Shown: one piece after another, positions 57,510 to 64,000 of the stretch
Layout: each line of letters begins with the position of its first letter
Position numbering within the stretch: the first letter of the stretch is position 1
NCBI GenBank assembly: GCA_964510785.1
Contig: CAZECM010000008.1
Coordinates: 7,334 to 71,333, forward strand
Direction: 5' to 3'
Source of the DNA: JAAYZM01 sp964510785
GTDB lineage: Bacteria > Actinomycetota > Actinomycetes > Actinomycetales > Cellulomonadaceae
DNA: 64,000 bases
The notes under the pieces: model-generated
Told to the model about the DNA's origin: nothing
Seen by the model: the letters and a program-made list of their open reading frames with translations, nothing else
Database searches by the model: none
Program-made: the position numbers and the translations under genes

Positions 57510-58754
57510 CTAGGCGGAGGTGAAGGTGAGTGCCACGTTGTGGCCGCCGAACCCGAACGAGTTGTTGATCGCGGCGATCTGACCGCTCGGGAGCGCCCGC
57601 GGGGAGTCGCGGACGAGGTCCAGGACGAGCTCCGGGTCCGGGTCCGACACGTTGATCGTGGGCGGAGCCAAGCGGTCGCGCAGCGCGAGGATCGTGAAGA
57701 TCGACTCGAGGGCCCCAGCGCCGCCGAGCAGGTGCCCCGTCATGGACTTCGTCGCGGAGAGCGCCACGCGGTCGGCCGCGTCCCCCAGCACCGCGCGCAC
57801 GCTGCGGGCCTCGACGAGGTCGCCCACCACGGTCGAGGTGGCGTGGGCGTTGACGTGGACGACGTCGGACGCCGTGAGCTCGGCATCCTCGAGCGCGGCA
57901 CGCATCGCCGTGATCTGGCCCCGCCCCTCGGGCTCGGGGGAGGTCATGTGGTAGCCGTCCGAGCTCAGGCCCTGGCCCGTGAGCCGGGCGTAGACCCGTG
58001 CTCCCCGCGCCGCGGCGTGCTCGGCGCTCTCGAGGACGACGATGCCCGAGCCCTCACCGATCACGAAGCCGTCGCGGCCCAGGTCGTAGGGGCGAGAAGC
58101 ACCCTGCGGGTCGTCGTTGCGCAGCGACAGGGTGCGCGAGGCCGCGAACGCGGAGATCGGCATCGGGTGGATCGTGGCCTCGGTGCCGCCGCAGACCACG
58201 ACGTCGGCCCGTCCCGACCGGATCATCTCGAGGCCGTAGCCGATCGCCTCGGCACCCGACGCGCACGCGGAGACGAGGGCGTGGGCACCGGCGCGGGCGC
58301 CGAGCTCGAGCTCGACGTAGGCCGAGGGGGAGTTCGGCATGAGCATGGGCACGGTCATCGGAAGGACACGCCGGGCGCCCTTCTCCCGCAGGGTGTCCCA
58401 CGCGTCGAGGGTGGTCCAGATGCCGCCGATGCCGGAGGACACCACGACGCCGATGCGCTCGGGTGCGAGCTCCGGGGAGCCGGCGTCGGCCCACGCCTCG
58501 CGCGCCGCGATGATCGCGTACTGCGCGGACGGGTCCATGCGTTTGATCTCGGGACGCGGCAGCACCTCGTCGGGCTTGACCTTGATGGTCGCCGCGAAGT
58601 TCACGGGCATCTCGTACTTCGCTGCCCAGTCGTTGTCGAGCGTGCGGGCGCCCGACTCTCCGGCGAGCGCTGCGGCCCACGTGCTCGGCACGTCCCCGCC
58701 GAGCGGCGTGGTGGCACCGAGCCCGGTCACGACGACGTCGATCTGCTTGCTCAT
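57510..58754 (-). CDS. fabF: Beta-ketoacyl-ACP synthase II
   Basis: 414 residues from ATG 58754. Elongating condensing enzyme of type II fatty acid synthesis. Active Cys in SACASGAEAIGYG, catalytic His in VNAHATSTVVGD and SMTGHLLGGAGALES (with Lys in TKSMTGH), and C-terminal NNSFGFGGHN. Follows acpP in the order fabD-fabH-acpP-fabF. Overproduced relative to the others is not evident from the sequence. Confidence 0.95.
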   Translation of the reverse strand: MSKQIDVVVTGLGATTPLGGDVPSTWAAALAGESGARTLDNDWAAKYEMPVNFAATIKVKPDEVLPRPEIKRMDPSAQYAIIAAREAWADAGSPELAPERIGVVVSSGIGGIWTTLDAWDTLREKGARRVLPMTVPMLMPNSPSAYVELELGARAGAHALVSACASGAEAIGYGLEMIRSGRADVVVCGGTEATIHPMPISAFAASRTLSLRNDDPQGASRPYDLGRDGFVIGEGSGIVVLESAEHAAARGARVYARLTGQGLSSDGYHMTSPEPEGRGQITAMRAALEDAELTASDVVHVNAHATSTVVGDLVEARSVRAVLGDAADRVALSATKSMTGHLLGGAGALESIFTILALRDRLAPPTINVSDPDPELVLDLVRDSPRALPSGQIAAINNSFGFGGHNVALTFTSA

Positions 58755-58827
58755 GTGGCTCTCCGGAGGTGGATGGTGCGCCGGGCGCGGTGGTCGAGCC
58801 ACTGCGCCCGGCGTCGCTCGGGGTTCG

Positions 58828-59076
58828 TCAGGCCTGCGCGCCGGTGATGAAGCTCACGGCGTCGCCCACGGTCGCGAGGTTCTTGACCTCGTCGTCGGGG
58901 ATGCGCACGGAGAACTTCTCCTCGGCGAGGGTGACGATCGTCATCATCGACAGCGAGTCGATGTCGAGGTCGTCGGTGAAGGACTTGTCGAGCTGGACCG
59001 AGTCGGTCGGCAGACCGGTCTCCTCGCTGACGATCTCGGCCAGCCCCTCGAGGATCTCGCTCTCGGTGTACGCCAT
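58828..59076 (-). CDS. acpP: Acyl carrier protein
   Basis: 82 residues from ATG 59076 (GGAGA upstream). Acidic helical protein with the phosphopantetheine site DIDSLSMM (Ser in DSL). It carries the growing acyl chain between FabH, FabF and the other enzymes. Located between fabH and fabF, the usual actinobacterial order. Confidence 0.95.
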   Translation of the reverse strand: MAYTESEILEGLAEIVSEETGLPTDSVQLDKSFTDDLDIDSLSMMTIVTLAEEKFSVRIPDDEVKNLATVGDAVSFITGAQA

Positions 59077-59152
59077 GGTCTCTCCTTGGTTGGTTGTGCT
59101 GCTGGTGGCTGTCGCCTGTTGCCCGGACATTCTCGCAGCCGGGAACCTGAAG

Positions 59153-60160
59153 TCAGGGGAGGACGATCACTTGTGCCGCGTAGACGAGCCCGCCGCCGAA
59201 GCCGATCTGCAGCGCGAGGTCGCCCGAGGAGACCTGCCCCTCGCGCAGCAGTCGCTCGGTGGCGAGCGGGATGGACGCGGCCGAGGTGTTGCCCGTGTCG
59301 GCGATGTCGCGACCGATCGCGACCGTCTCGGGCAGCTTCAGCTGCTTGACGATCTGGTCGATGATCCGCATGTTCGCCTGGTGCGGGACGAAGGCCTGGA
59401 TCTGGTCCGCCGTCACGCCCGCGGCGTCGAGCGCACGCTGGGCGACGGGGCCCATCTGGAAGCTCGCCCACTTGAAGACGCTCTGCCCGTCCTGGCGGAG
59501 CGTGGGCCACTCGAGCTCCGGGTCGGACTTGTACTCCTGCCACGAGTGCGTCTGGCGCACGGCCTGGGCCTTGGAGCCGTCCGAGCCCCACACGGTGGGG
59601 CCGATGCCCGGGAAGTCCGAGGGGCCGACGACGACGGCCCCCGCACCGTCACCGAGCAGGAACGAGATGGAGCGGTCCGTGGGGTCGATGAAGTCGCTCA
59701 TCTTCTCCGCGCCGACGACGAGCACGTGCGTCGCGCTGCCCGAGCGCACCAGTGCGTCGGCCTGCCCGATGCCGTAGGCGTACCCGGCGCACGCGGCGGA
59801 GATGTCGAAGGCCGCCGCGGGGGTCGCGCCGAGCCGGTCCGCGAGCACGGCGGCGCCCGCGGGCGTCTGGTGGAACCACGTCACGGTCGACAGGATCACG
59901 GCGTCGATGTCCGACGGCGAGAGCCCGGCGTTCTTGATCGCTTCGACGGCCGCGATCTCCGACAGGTCGATGACGTCGACGCCTGCCGGGGCCCGGCGCC
60001 GGGTGATGATGCCGGTGCGCTGGCGGATCCACTCGTCGGAGGAGTCGATCGGACCCGCGATGTCGTCGTTCGTCACGACGAGCTCGCCGCGCGCGACGCC
60101 GAGCCCCATGACACGGGAGTAGGCGGCTCCCGTCGACTGCTTGAGGATGGCTCGGGTCAC
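59153..60160 (-). CDS. fabH: Beta-ketoacyl-ACP synthase III
   Basis: 335 residues. Starts fatty acid synthesis from acyl-CoA and malonyl-ACP; in this group the primers are probably branched-chain acyl-CoAs. Active Cys in DISAACAGYAYG, His in VPHQANMRI, Asn in DTGNTSAASIPLA. The ATG overlaps the fabD stop by four bases. Confidence 0.95.
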   Translation of the reverse strand: MTRAILKQSTGAAYSRVMGLGVARGELVVTNDDIAGPIDSSDEWIRQRTGIITRRRAPAGVDVIDLSEIAAVEAIKNAGLSPSDIDAVILSTVTWFHQTPAGAAVLADRLGATPAAAFDISAACAGYAYGIGQADALVRSGSATHVLVVGAEKMSDFIDPTDRSISFLLGDGAGAVVVGPSDFPGIGPTVWGSDGSKAQAVRQTHSWQEYKSDPELEWPTLRQDGQSVFKWASFQMGPVAQRALDAAGVTADQIQAFVPHQANMRIIDQIVKQLKLPETVAIGRDIADTGNTSAASIPLATERLLREGQVSSGDLALQIGFGGGLVYAAQVIVLP

Positions 60161-61101
60161 TGGTCCTCCTGACCGGCCGGCTGGCCGGCGTGTTCACGGA
60201 TGAGGGTGCGGGCGGCGTCGAGGTCGTCGGGCGTCTTGAGGGCCACGGTCGCCACCCCCGGCAGGCTACGACGCGCAAGTCCCGTCAGCACCCCCGCCGG
60301 GGCGAGCTCGAGGAGCCCCGTCACTCCGAGAACGAGGAGCTGCTCGCAGACGAGGTCCCAGCGCACGGGGTTCGCGACCTGGGCGACGAGCCGGTCGAGC
60401 GCCTCGGTGCCGCTCGCCACGGGCGCGCCGTCGGCGTTCGAGAGCAGCGTGACCACGGGGTCCGCCGTCGTCGTCCGCGCCGCGGCCGCGGCAAGCTCGG
60501 AGACGGCGGGCGACATGAAGGACGTGTGGAACGCCCCGGCCACCTGGAGCGGGACCACGCGGGCCCGTGCCGGCGGGTCCGCGGCGAGCGCGGCGAGGGC
60601 GTCGAGCGTGCCGGCGGCGACCACCTGACCACCGCCGTTGACGTTGGCCGGGGTCAGGTCGAGGGCCGCGAGCCGCGCGAGCACCTCCTCGGCGTCGCCA
60701 CCGAGCACCGCGCTCATGCCGGTGGGAGTCGCGGCCGCAGCGTGGGCCATCGCCGCACCGCGCACGGCGACGAGCACCACCGCGTCGTCGGCGGAGATCA
60801 CCCCGGCAAGGGCTGCTGCGGGGAACTCGCCCACGGAGTGCCCGGCGAGCACGTCGGGGACCGGCCCGCTCGCGTCGAGGGCGTGGCTCGCGGTCGCGAG
60901 GGCCGAGGCGGTGAGGAGCGGCTGGGCGACGGCGGTGTCCCGGATCGTCTCGGCGTCCGAGGTCGTGCCGTGGGCCAGCAGGTCGACGCCGGCGCGCTCG
61001 CCCCAGCTGCCGAGGAGATCGGCGGTGCCGGGGAGCTCGAGCCAAGGAGAGAGCATCCCGGGGGACTGGGCACCCTGACCGGGGCAGACGACGGCTAGCA
61101 C
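60157..61101 (-). CDS. fabD: Malonyl-CoA:ACP transacylase
   Basis: 314 residues from a GTG at 61101 (a GTG at 61110 is an alternative). Transfers malonate to ACP. CPGQGAQSPGML at the N-terminus, nucleophile Ser in LAGHSVGEFPAAAL, catalytic His in AGAFHTSFM. First of the four-gene fab operon; a promoter lies at 61146-61175. Confidence 0.94.
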   Translation of the reverse strand: MLAVVCPGQGAQSPGMLSPWLELPGTADLLGSWGERAGVDLLAHGTTSDAETIRDTAVAQPLLTASALATASHALDASGPVPDVLAGHSVGEFPAAALAGVISADDAVVLVAVRGAAMAHAAAATPTGMSAVLGGDAEEVLARLAALDLTPANVNGGGQVVAAGTLDALAALAADPPARARVVPLQVAGAFHTSFMSPAVSELAAAAARTTTADPVVTLLSNADGAPVASGTEALDRLVAQVANPVRWDLVCEQLLVLGVTGLLELAPAGVLTGLARRSLPGVATVALKTPDDLDAARTLIREHAGQPAGQEDQ

Positions 61102-61145
61102 GGATACCACTGTGCCTGATCGTGGCCGTGGCTCGCCGCAGGGCG

Positions 61146-61175
61146 CGGATAGTGATTGCGGAGCACGTTTGTCAG
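61146..61175 (-). promoter_or_regulatory. fabD operon promoter with inverted repeat
   Basis: On the minus strand CTGACA (61175-61170), 18-base spacer, TATCCG (61151-61146). Flanking arms GTGATTG (61152-61158) and CAATCAC (61183-61189) form a 7-bp inverted repeat across the -35 box, a plausible FasR site. Pattern only. Confidence 0.5.
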
Positions 61176-61185
61176 GTTCGCACAA

Positions 61186-62355
61186 TCACGAGGTGGCCGC
61201 GCCCTCGAGCATGCCGAGCGCGACGGCCGTCTGCAGCACGTAGGCCTCGCGAGCGACGAGCGGGTCCCAGCCCGTCAGGTCCACGACCTTGCGCAAGCGA
61301 TAGCGCACGGTGTTGGGGTGGACGTACAGCCCGCGCGCCGCGGCCTCGAGCGAGCGACCGGAGGACAGGTAGGCGGACAGCGTCTCGAGGAGCGAGCCCG
61401 AGGCCGCGGCGACCGGCTCGTAGGCGGCCCGCAGGAGGGTGGCTCGCGCCGTGGGATCACCGACGAGGACGCGTTCGGGGAGCAGCTCGTCCGCGTCGAC
61501 GGGTCGCGGGGCGGCCGGCCAGGCGGGGGCCGCGGCGAGACCGGCGAGCGCCGACTGGACGGAGAGCGCGGCGCCCTCGAGCCCCTGACCCTGCGGGCCG
61601 ACGACGACGGCGCCCGGCCCGAACCGTGACGTGAGCCCGGCCGCGGCCGCGGCGAGCTCGCCCTCGCCGCCCAGGATGACGACGATGCGCTCGCCCTGGA
61701 TCCCGACGAGACAGTCCTGGGCCGCGCGTCGCGCCGCACGCCGCAGGTCCACCGCCCGCAGGTCGTCCATCCCGCTCTCCGCCGTACCGGTCACCGCGAG
61801 GCACGCGCCGCGGCCCGTCCAGCCGAGCGCGGCGGCGCGCGAGCGCAGCGAGTCGTCGACCTCGCCGCGCACGAGGGCGTCGACCACGAGGGCTTCGAGC
61901 CGTGCGTCCCACGCGCCCCGGATCTCGGCGGCGCGCGCGTAGACCTCGGCGGCGGAGAAGGCCACCTCGCGCGAGTAGCGCAGCACGGCCTCGCGCAGGT
62001 CCTGCTCGTCCCCGGGGGCGGCGAGGCGGTCGGTGTGGGCGTCGACGACGTCGACGACGATGCGCACGAGCTGCACCGTCTGCTGCAGCGAGATGGAGCG
62101 CGTCAGCTCCGGCGGTGCGGCCGCGAAGATCTCCGAGACGGAGTGCGTGGGCGATCCCGGCTCGGCGTACCAGGCGATGAAGGCGTTGATGCCCGCTTGC
62201 GCGACGAGACCGACCCAGGAGCGGTCCTCCGCGGGCAGCCTGCGGTACCAGTCCAGGTCGGCGTCGAGCCGCTTGAGGGCGGCGCCCGCGAGCATGCCGC
62301 CGCTGTCTCGAACCCGGCGGGAGGTCGGAGCGCTCGTCTCGGTGCGTGTCGCCAC
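61186..62355 (-). CDS. fasR: PucR-family regulator of fatty acid synthesis, FasR-like
   Basis: 389 residues from a GTG at 62355. N-terminal domain with LVAQAGINAFIAWYAEP and FAAAPPELTRSISLQQTVQLVR, a GGDEF-like central part, and the PucR helix-turn-helix at the C-terminus (SLEAAARGLYVHPNTVRYRLRKV). In Streptomyces and mycobacteria the FasR gene lies directly before fabD and activates the fab operon. Same place and strand here. Confidence 0.9.
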   Translation of the reverse strand: MATRTETSAPTSRRVRDSGGMLAGAALKRLDADLDWYRRLPAEDRSWVGLVAQAGINAFIAWYAEPGSPTHSVSEIFAAAPPELTRSISLQQTVQLVRIVVDVVDAHTDRLAAPGDEQDLREAVLRYSREVAFSAAEVYARAAEIRGAWDARLEALVVDALVRGEVDDSLRSRAAALGWTGRGACLAVTGTAESGMDDLRAVDLRRAARRAAQDCLVGIQGERIVVILGGEGELAAAAAGLTSRFGPGAVVVGPQGQGLEGAALSVQSALAGLAAAPAWPAAPRPVDADELLPERVLVGDPTARATLLRAAYEPVAAASGSLLETLSAYLSSGRSLEAAARGLYVHPNTVRYRLRKVVDLTGWDPLVAREAYVLQTAVALGMLEGAATS

Positions 62356-62442
62356 GCTCCGAGCATAGGGCCCAGATTGTGGAGAGTCGACAAACGGTAG
62401 GGTGGGAGGGTAGCTCGAAGTGCGAGCGGATAGAGTCAAAAC

Positions 62443-63129
62443 ATGTCTTTGGTGTCCCGATTGCGAACGTTGATGAAGCGCCCGCCCTCCCCGTCTCGGG
62501 TGGGGGTGAGGCGGCCGACCTCTGCCCCGAGGCGCGGTGACGACCTGCACGAGGACGCGCTGCGCGCGATCCTCGCGGACGACCCCAACAACCGGCGTGC
62601 CTTCGAGGCCCTCGCCTCGATCGTGCGGCGCCAGGCCGAGGCGAGCGCCGACGACGGCGACCCGTTGACCGCCGACCTGGACGAGGTGCCCCGTCGCCGG
62701 GCGGCCGAGCTGGCCGTCTGGGCGCTGAGCGAGGAGCTCGCCGGCAACCCGCGGGCCTGGCTCCCCCTTCTCGAGCTCGCCCGCCTCTCCTTCGACGACG
62801 ATCTCGAGGCCGCCTTGCGACGTGTCGCGACCGCGGCAGAGCGTGACCCCTCAGGAGTCGCGCTGGCCGAGGGGCTCGCGATGCTCCGTGAGGCGGGGCT
62901 GCACACCGAGGCGCTCGGACTGGGCACCGGCCACTGGCGACCCGCCGAGCACACCCCCGAGATCGCGCGCCACCTCGTGCGCGCCGCCCTCGACGCGGAC
63001 CGGCCGCTCGAGGCCCGCTGGAACCTCGCGGCACTCGACGCCCATCCCGACCAGGAAGCCGTGGCCGCCCTGCACGCAGAGCTCGACGCCGAGGTCGCCC
63101 GGGCGGCCCAGCACACCGCGGGCACGTAA
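62443..63129 (+). CDS. TPR-like hypothetical protein
   Basis: 228 residues, basic N-terminus (RLRTLMKRPPSPSRVG) then helical repeats with TPR-like spacing (LHEDALRAILADDPNNRRAFEALASIV, LLELARLSFDDDLEAALRRV, RPLEARWNLAALDAHPDQEAVAAL). Divergent from fasR. Probably a protein-interaction protein; function unknown. Confidence 0.75.
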   Translation: MSLVSRLRTLMKRPPSPSRVGVRRPTSAPRRGDDLHEDALRAILADDPNNRRAFEALASIVRRQAEASADDGDPLTADLDEVPRRRAAELAVWALSEELAGNPRAWLPLLELARLSFDDDLEAALRRVATAAERDPSGVALAEGLAMLREAGLHTEALGLGTGHWRPAEHTPEIARHLVRAALDADRPLEARWNLAALDAHPDQEAVAALHAELDAEVARAAQHTAGT

Positions 63130-63144
63130 CCACACGACATACAC

Positions 63145-63177
63145 GCGGGGCCCGGGTCGAGCTGACCCGGGCCCCGC
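63145..63177. terminator. Terminator between convergent host genes
   Basis: Perfect 14-bp stem (63145-63158 with 63164-63177), 5-base loop. It lies between the TPR-like gene and the end of aceE and should act in both directions. Confidence 0.8.
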
Positions 63178-63192
63178 GCGTCGTGCTGGGTG

Positions 63193-64000
63193 CTAGGAGT
63201 CGCCGCCCGTGTTGCCCGAGGTGCCGGCCGTGACGTCCATGAGCCGGTACTTCTCGATGGCGGTCGCCACCGACTCGACCGGCACGGCACCCGTCGCGGC
63301 GAGCTGCTGCAGCACGCGCACCACGACCGACGGGCCGTCGATCTTGAAGTGGCGACGTGCCGCGGCGCGCGTGTCGGAGAACCCGAAGCCGTCGGCGCCG
63401 AGCGTCGCGTACGTGCCAGGGACCCACGCCCGGATCTGGTCCGGGACGAGGTGGTCGTAGTCCGACGTCGCGACGAACGGACCCTCAGCGCCCTCGAGCT
63501 TCTCGGTGAGGTAGGCCCGGCGCGGTGGTGCCGCCGGGTCGAGGAAGTTGTGCGCGTCGGCAGCCAGACCGTCGCGGCGCAGCTCGTTCCATGAGGTCAC
63601 CGACCAGACGGCTGCCTGCACGCCCCAGTCCTCGGCGAGGAGCTGCTTCGCCTCGAGGGCCCACGGCACCCCGACGCCAGAGGCGAGGATCTGCGCCTTG
63701 GGCCCCTCGCCCTCGGCAGGCGAGAGCAGGTGGATGCCGCGCAGGATGCCCTCGACGTCGACGTCCTCCGGCTCCGCCGGCTGGACCATCGGCTCGTTGT
63801 AGACGGTGAGGTAGTAGATGACGTCCGGGTCGCGCCCGTCGTCGCCGTACATCCGCTCGATGCCGTCCTTGACGATGTGACGGATCTCGTAGCCGTACGC
63901 GGGGTCGTAGTGCACCACGTGCGGCATCGTCCCGGCGAGCAGCGGGGAGTGCCCGTCCGCGTGCTGCAGGCCCTCCCCGGTCAGCGTGGTCCGGCCGGCC
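63193..64000 (-). CDS. aceE: Pyruvate dehydrogenase E1 component (C-terminal part)
   Basis: Only the last about 269 residues are in the window; the frame is open to the right edge, with upstream residues RTTLTGEGLQHADGHSPLLAG continuing past the internal ATG at 63927 (quoted in part: GEGLQHADGHSPLL). Single-chain E1 of the actinobacterial pyruvate dehydrogenase complex, making acetyl-groups from pyruvate with thiamine diphosphate. C-terminal motifs YLTVYNEPMVQPAEP, VTSWNELRRDG and DGFGFSDTR are typical. Confidence 0.93.
   Translation of the reverse strand, partial: AGRTTLTGEGLQHADGHSPLLAGTMPHVVHYDPAYGYEIRHIVKDGIERMYGDDGRDPDVIYYLTVYNEPMVQPAEPEDVDVEGILRGIHLLSPAEGEGPKAQILASGVGVPWALEAKQLLAEDWGVQAAVWSVTSWNELRRDGLAADAHNFLDPAAPPRRAYLTEKLEGAEGPFVATSDYDHLVPDQIRAWVPGTYATLGADGFGFSDTRAAARRHFKIDGPSVVVRVLQQLAATGAVPVESVATAIEKYRLMDVTAGTSGNTGGDS

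Overview
The window is very GC-rich. It carries a FasR/FabD/FabH/AcpP/FabF cluster, a DUF3145 gene, a BldC-type regulator, an actinobacterial DnaG and a single-chain AceE. This points to an actinobacterium of the Micrococcales, most like the Cellulomonadaceae/Promicromonosporaceae; the genus cannot be fixed from the sequence alone. Two 10-base N runs (5638-5647 and 11963-11972) are scaffold gaps, and both are flanked by assembly artefacts inside glycosidase genes that are probably intact.

Host left arm (1-16786). An ECF sigma factor and a membrane protein are followed by dusB. A maltodextrin locus comes next: a secreted alpha-amylase lipoprotein, an alpha-glucosidase, a LacI-type regulator and, divergent from it, a MalE-MalF-MalG importer with a GH13 maltodextrin hydrolase. 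Starch would be cut outside the cell, taken up as maltodextrin and hydrolysed to glucose inside. dgt, dnaG and a membrane protein follow.

Prophage (16787-53697, 36.9 kb between 38-bp att repeats). It is integrated in the 3' half of a tRNA-Asn gene. The left end has a tyrosine integrase and a small cargo island with a HicA-like toxin and a DNA-binding partner. Everything from 52168 down to 19467 reads leftward. The early block (small zinc and DNA-binding proteins, two ParB-like proteins, HNH proteins, a sortase-anchored surface protein) ends at a strong terminator at 38760-38808. The late block is that of an HK97-type siphovirus: HNH, terminase, portal, protease, capsid, connectors, tail tube, frameshifted chaperones, tape measure, tail tip, invertible fibre and lysis genes. 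The right end has the immunity switch: a MerR-like gene diverging from a small helix-turn-helix repressor.

Two prophage features stand out. First, attP lies inside the repressor gene. The lysogen makes a 92-residue repressor whose last codons come from the tRNA. The circular phage would make a 121-residue form ending in Ala-Ala, with the next gene and the integrase coupled downstream. This is the arrangement of the integration-dependent immunity systems of some mycobacteriophages. Second, the tail-fibre gene has an alternative C-terminal half on the opposite strand, and 70-bp inverted repeats at 20973-21042 and 21634-21703 would swap the two in frame.

Host right arm (53664-64000). tRNA-Asn, tRNA-Met and a bldC-type gene preceded by a likely cyclic-di-GMP-I riboswitch and a perfect CRP/GlxR-type site. 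Then peptide deformylase, a serine hydrolase, DUF3145, the fatty-acid synthesis cluster with its PucR/FasR regulator, a TPR-like protein and the 3' end of aceE. No stretch over 300 bases lacks a gene or a named site; the longest are 16655-16912 (terminator and attL) and 54639-54840 (CRP-like site and riboswitch).
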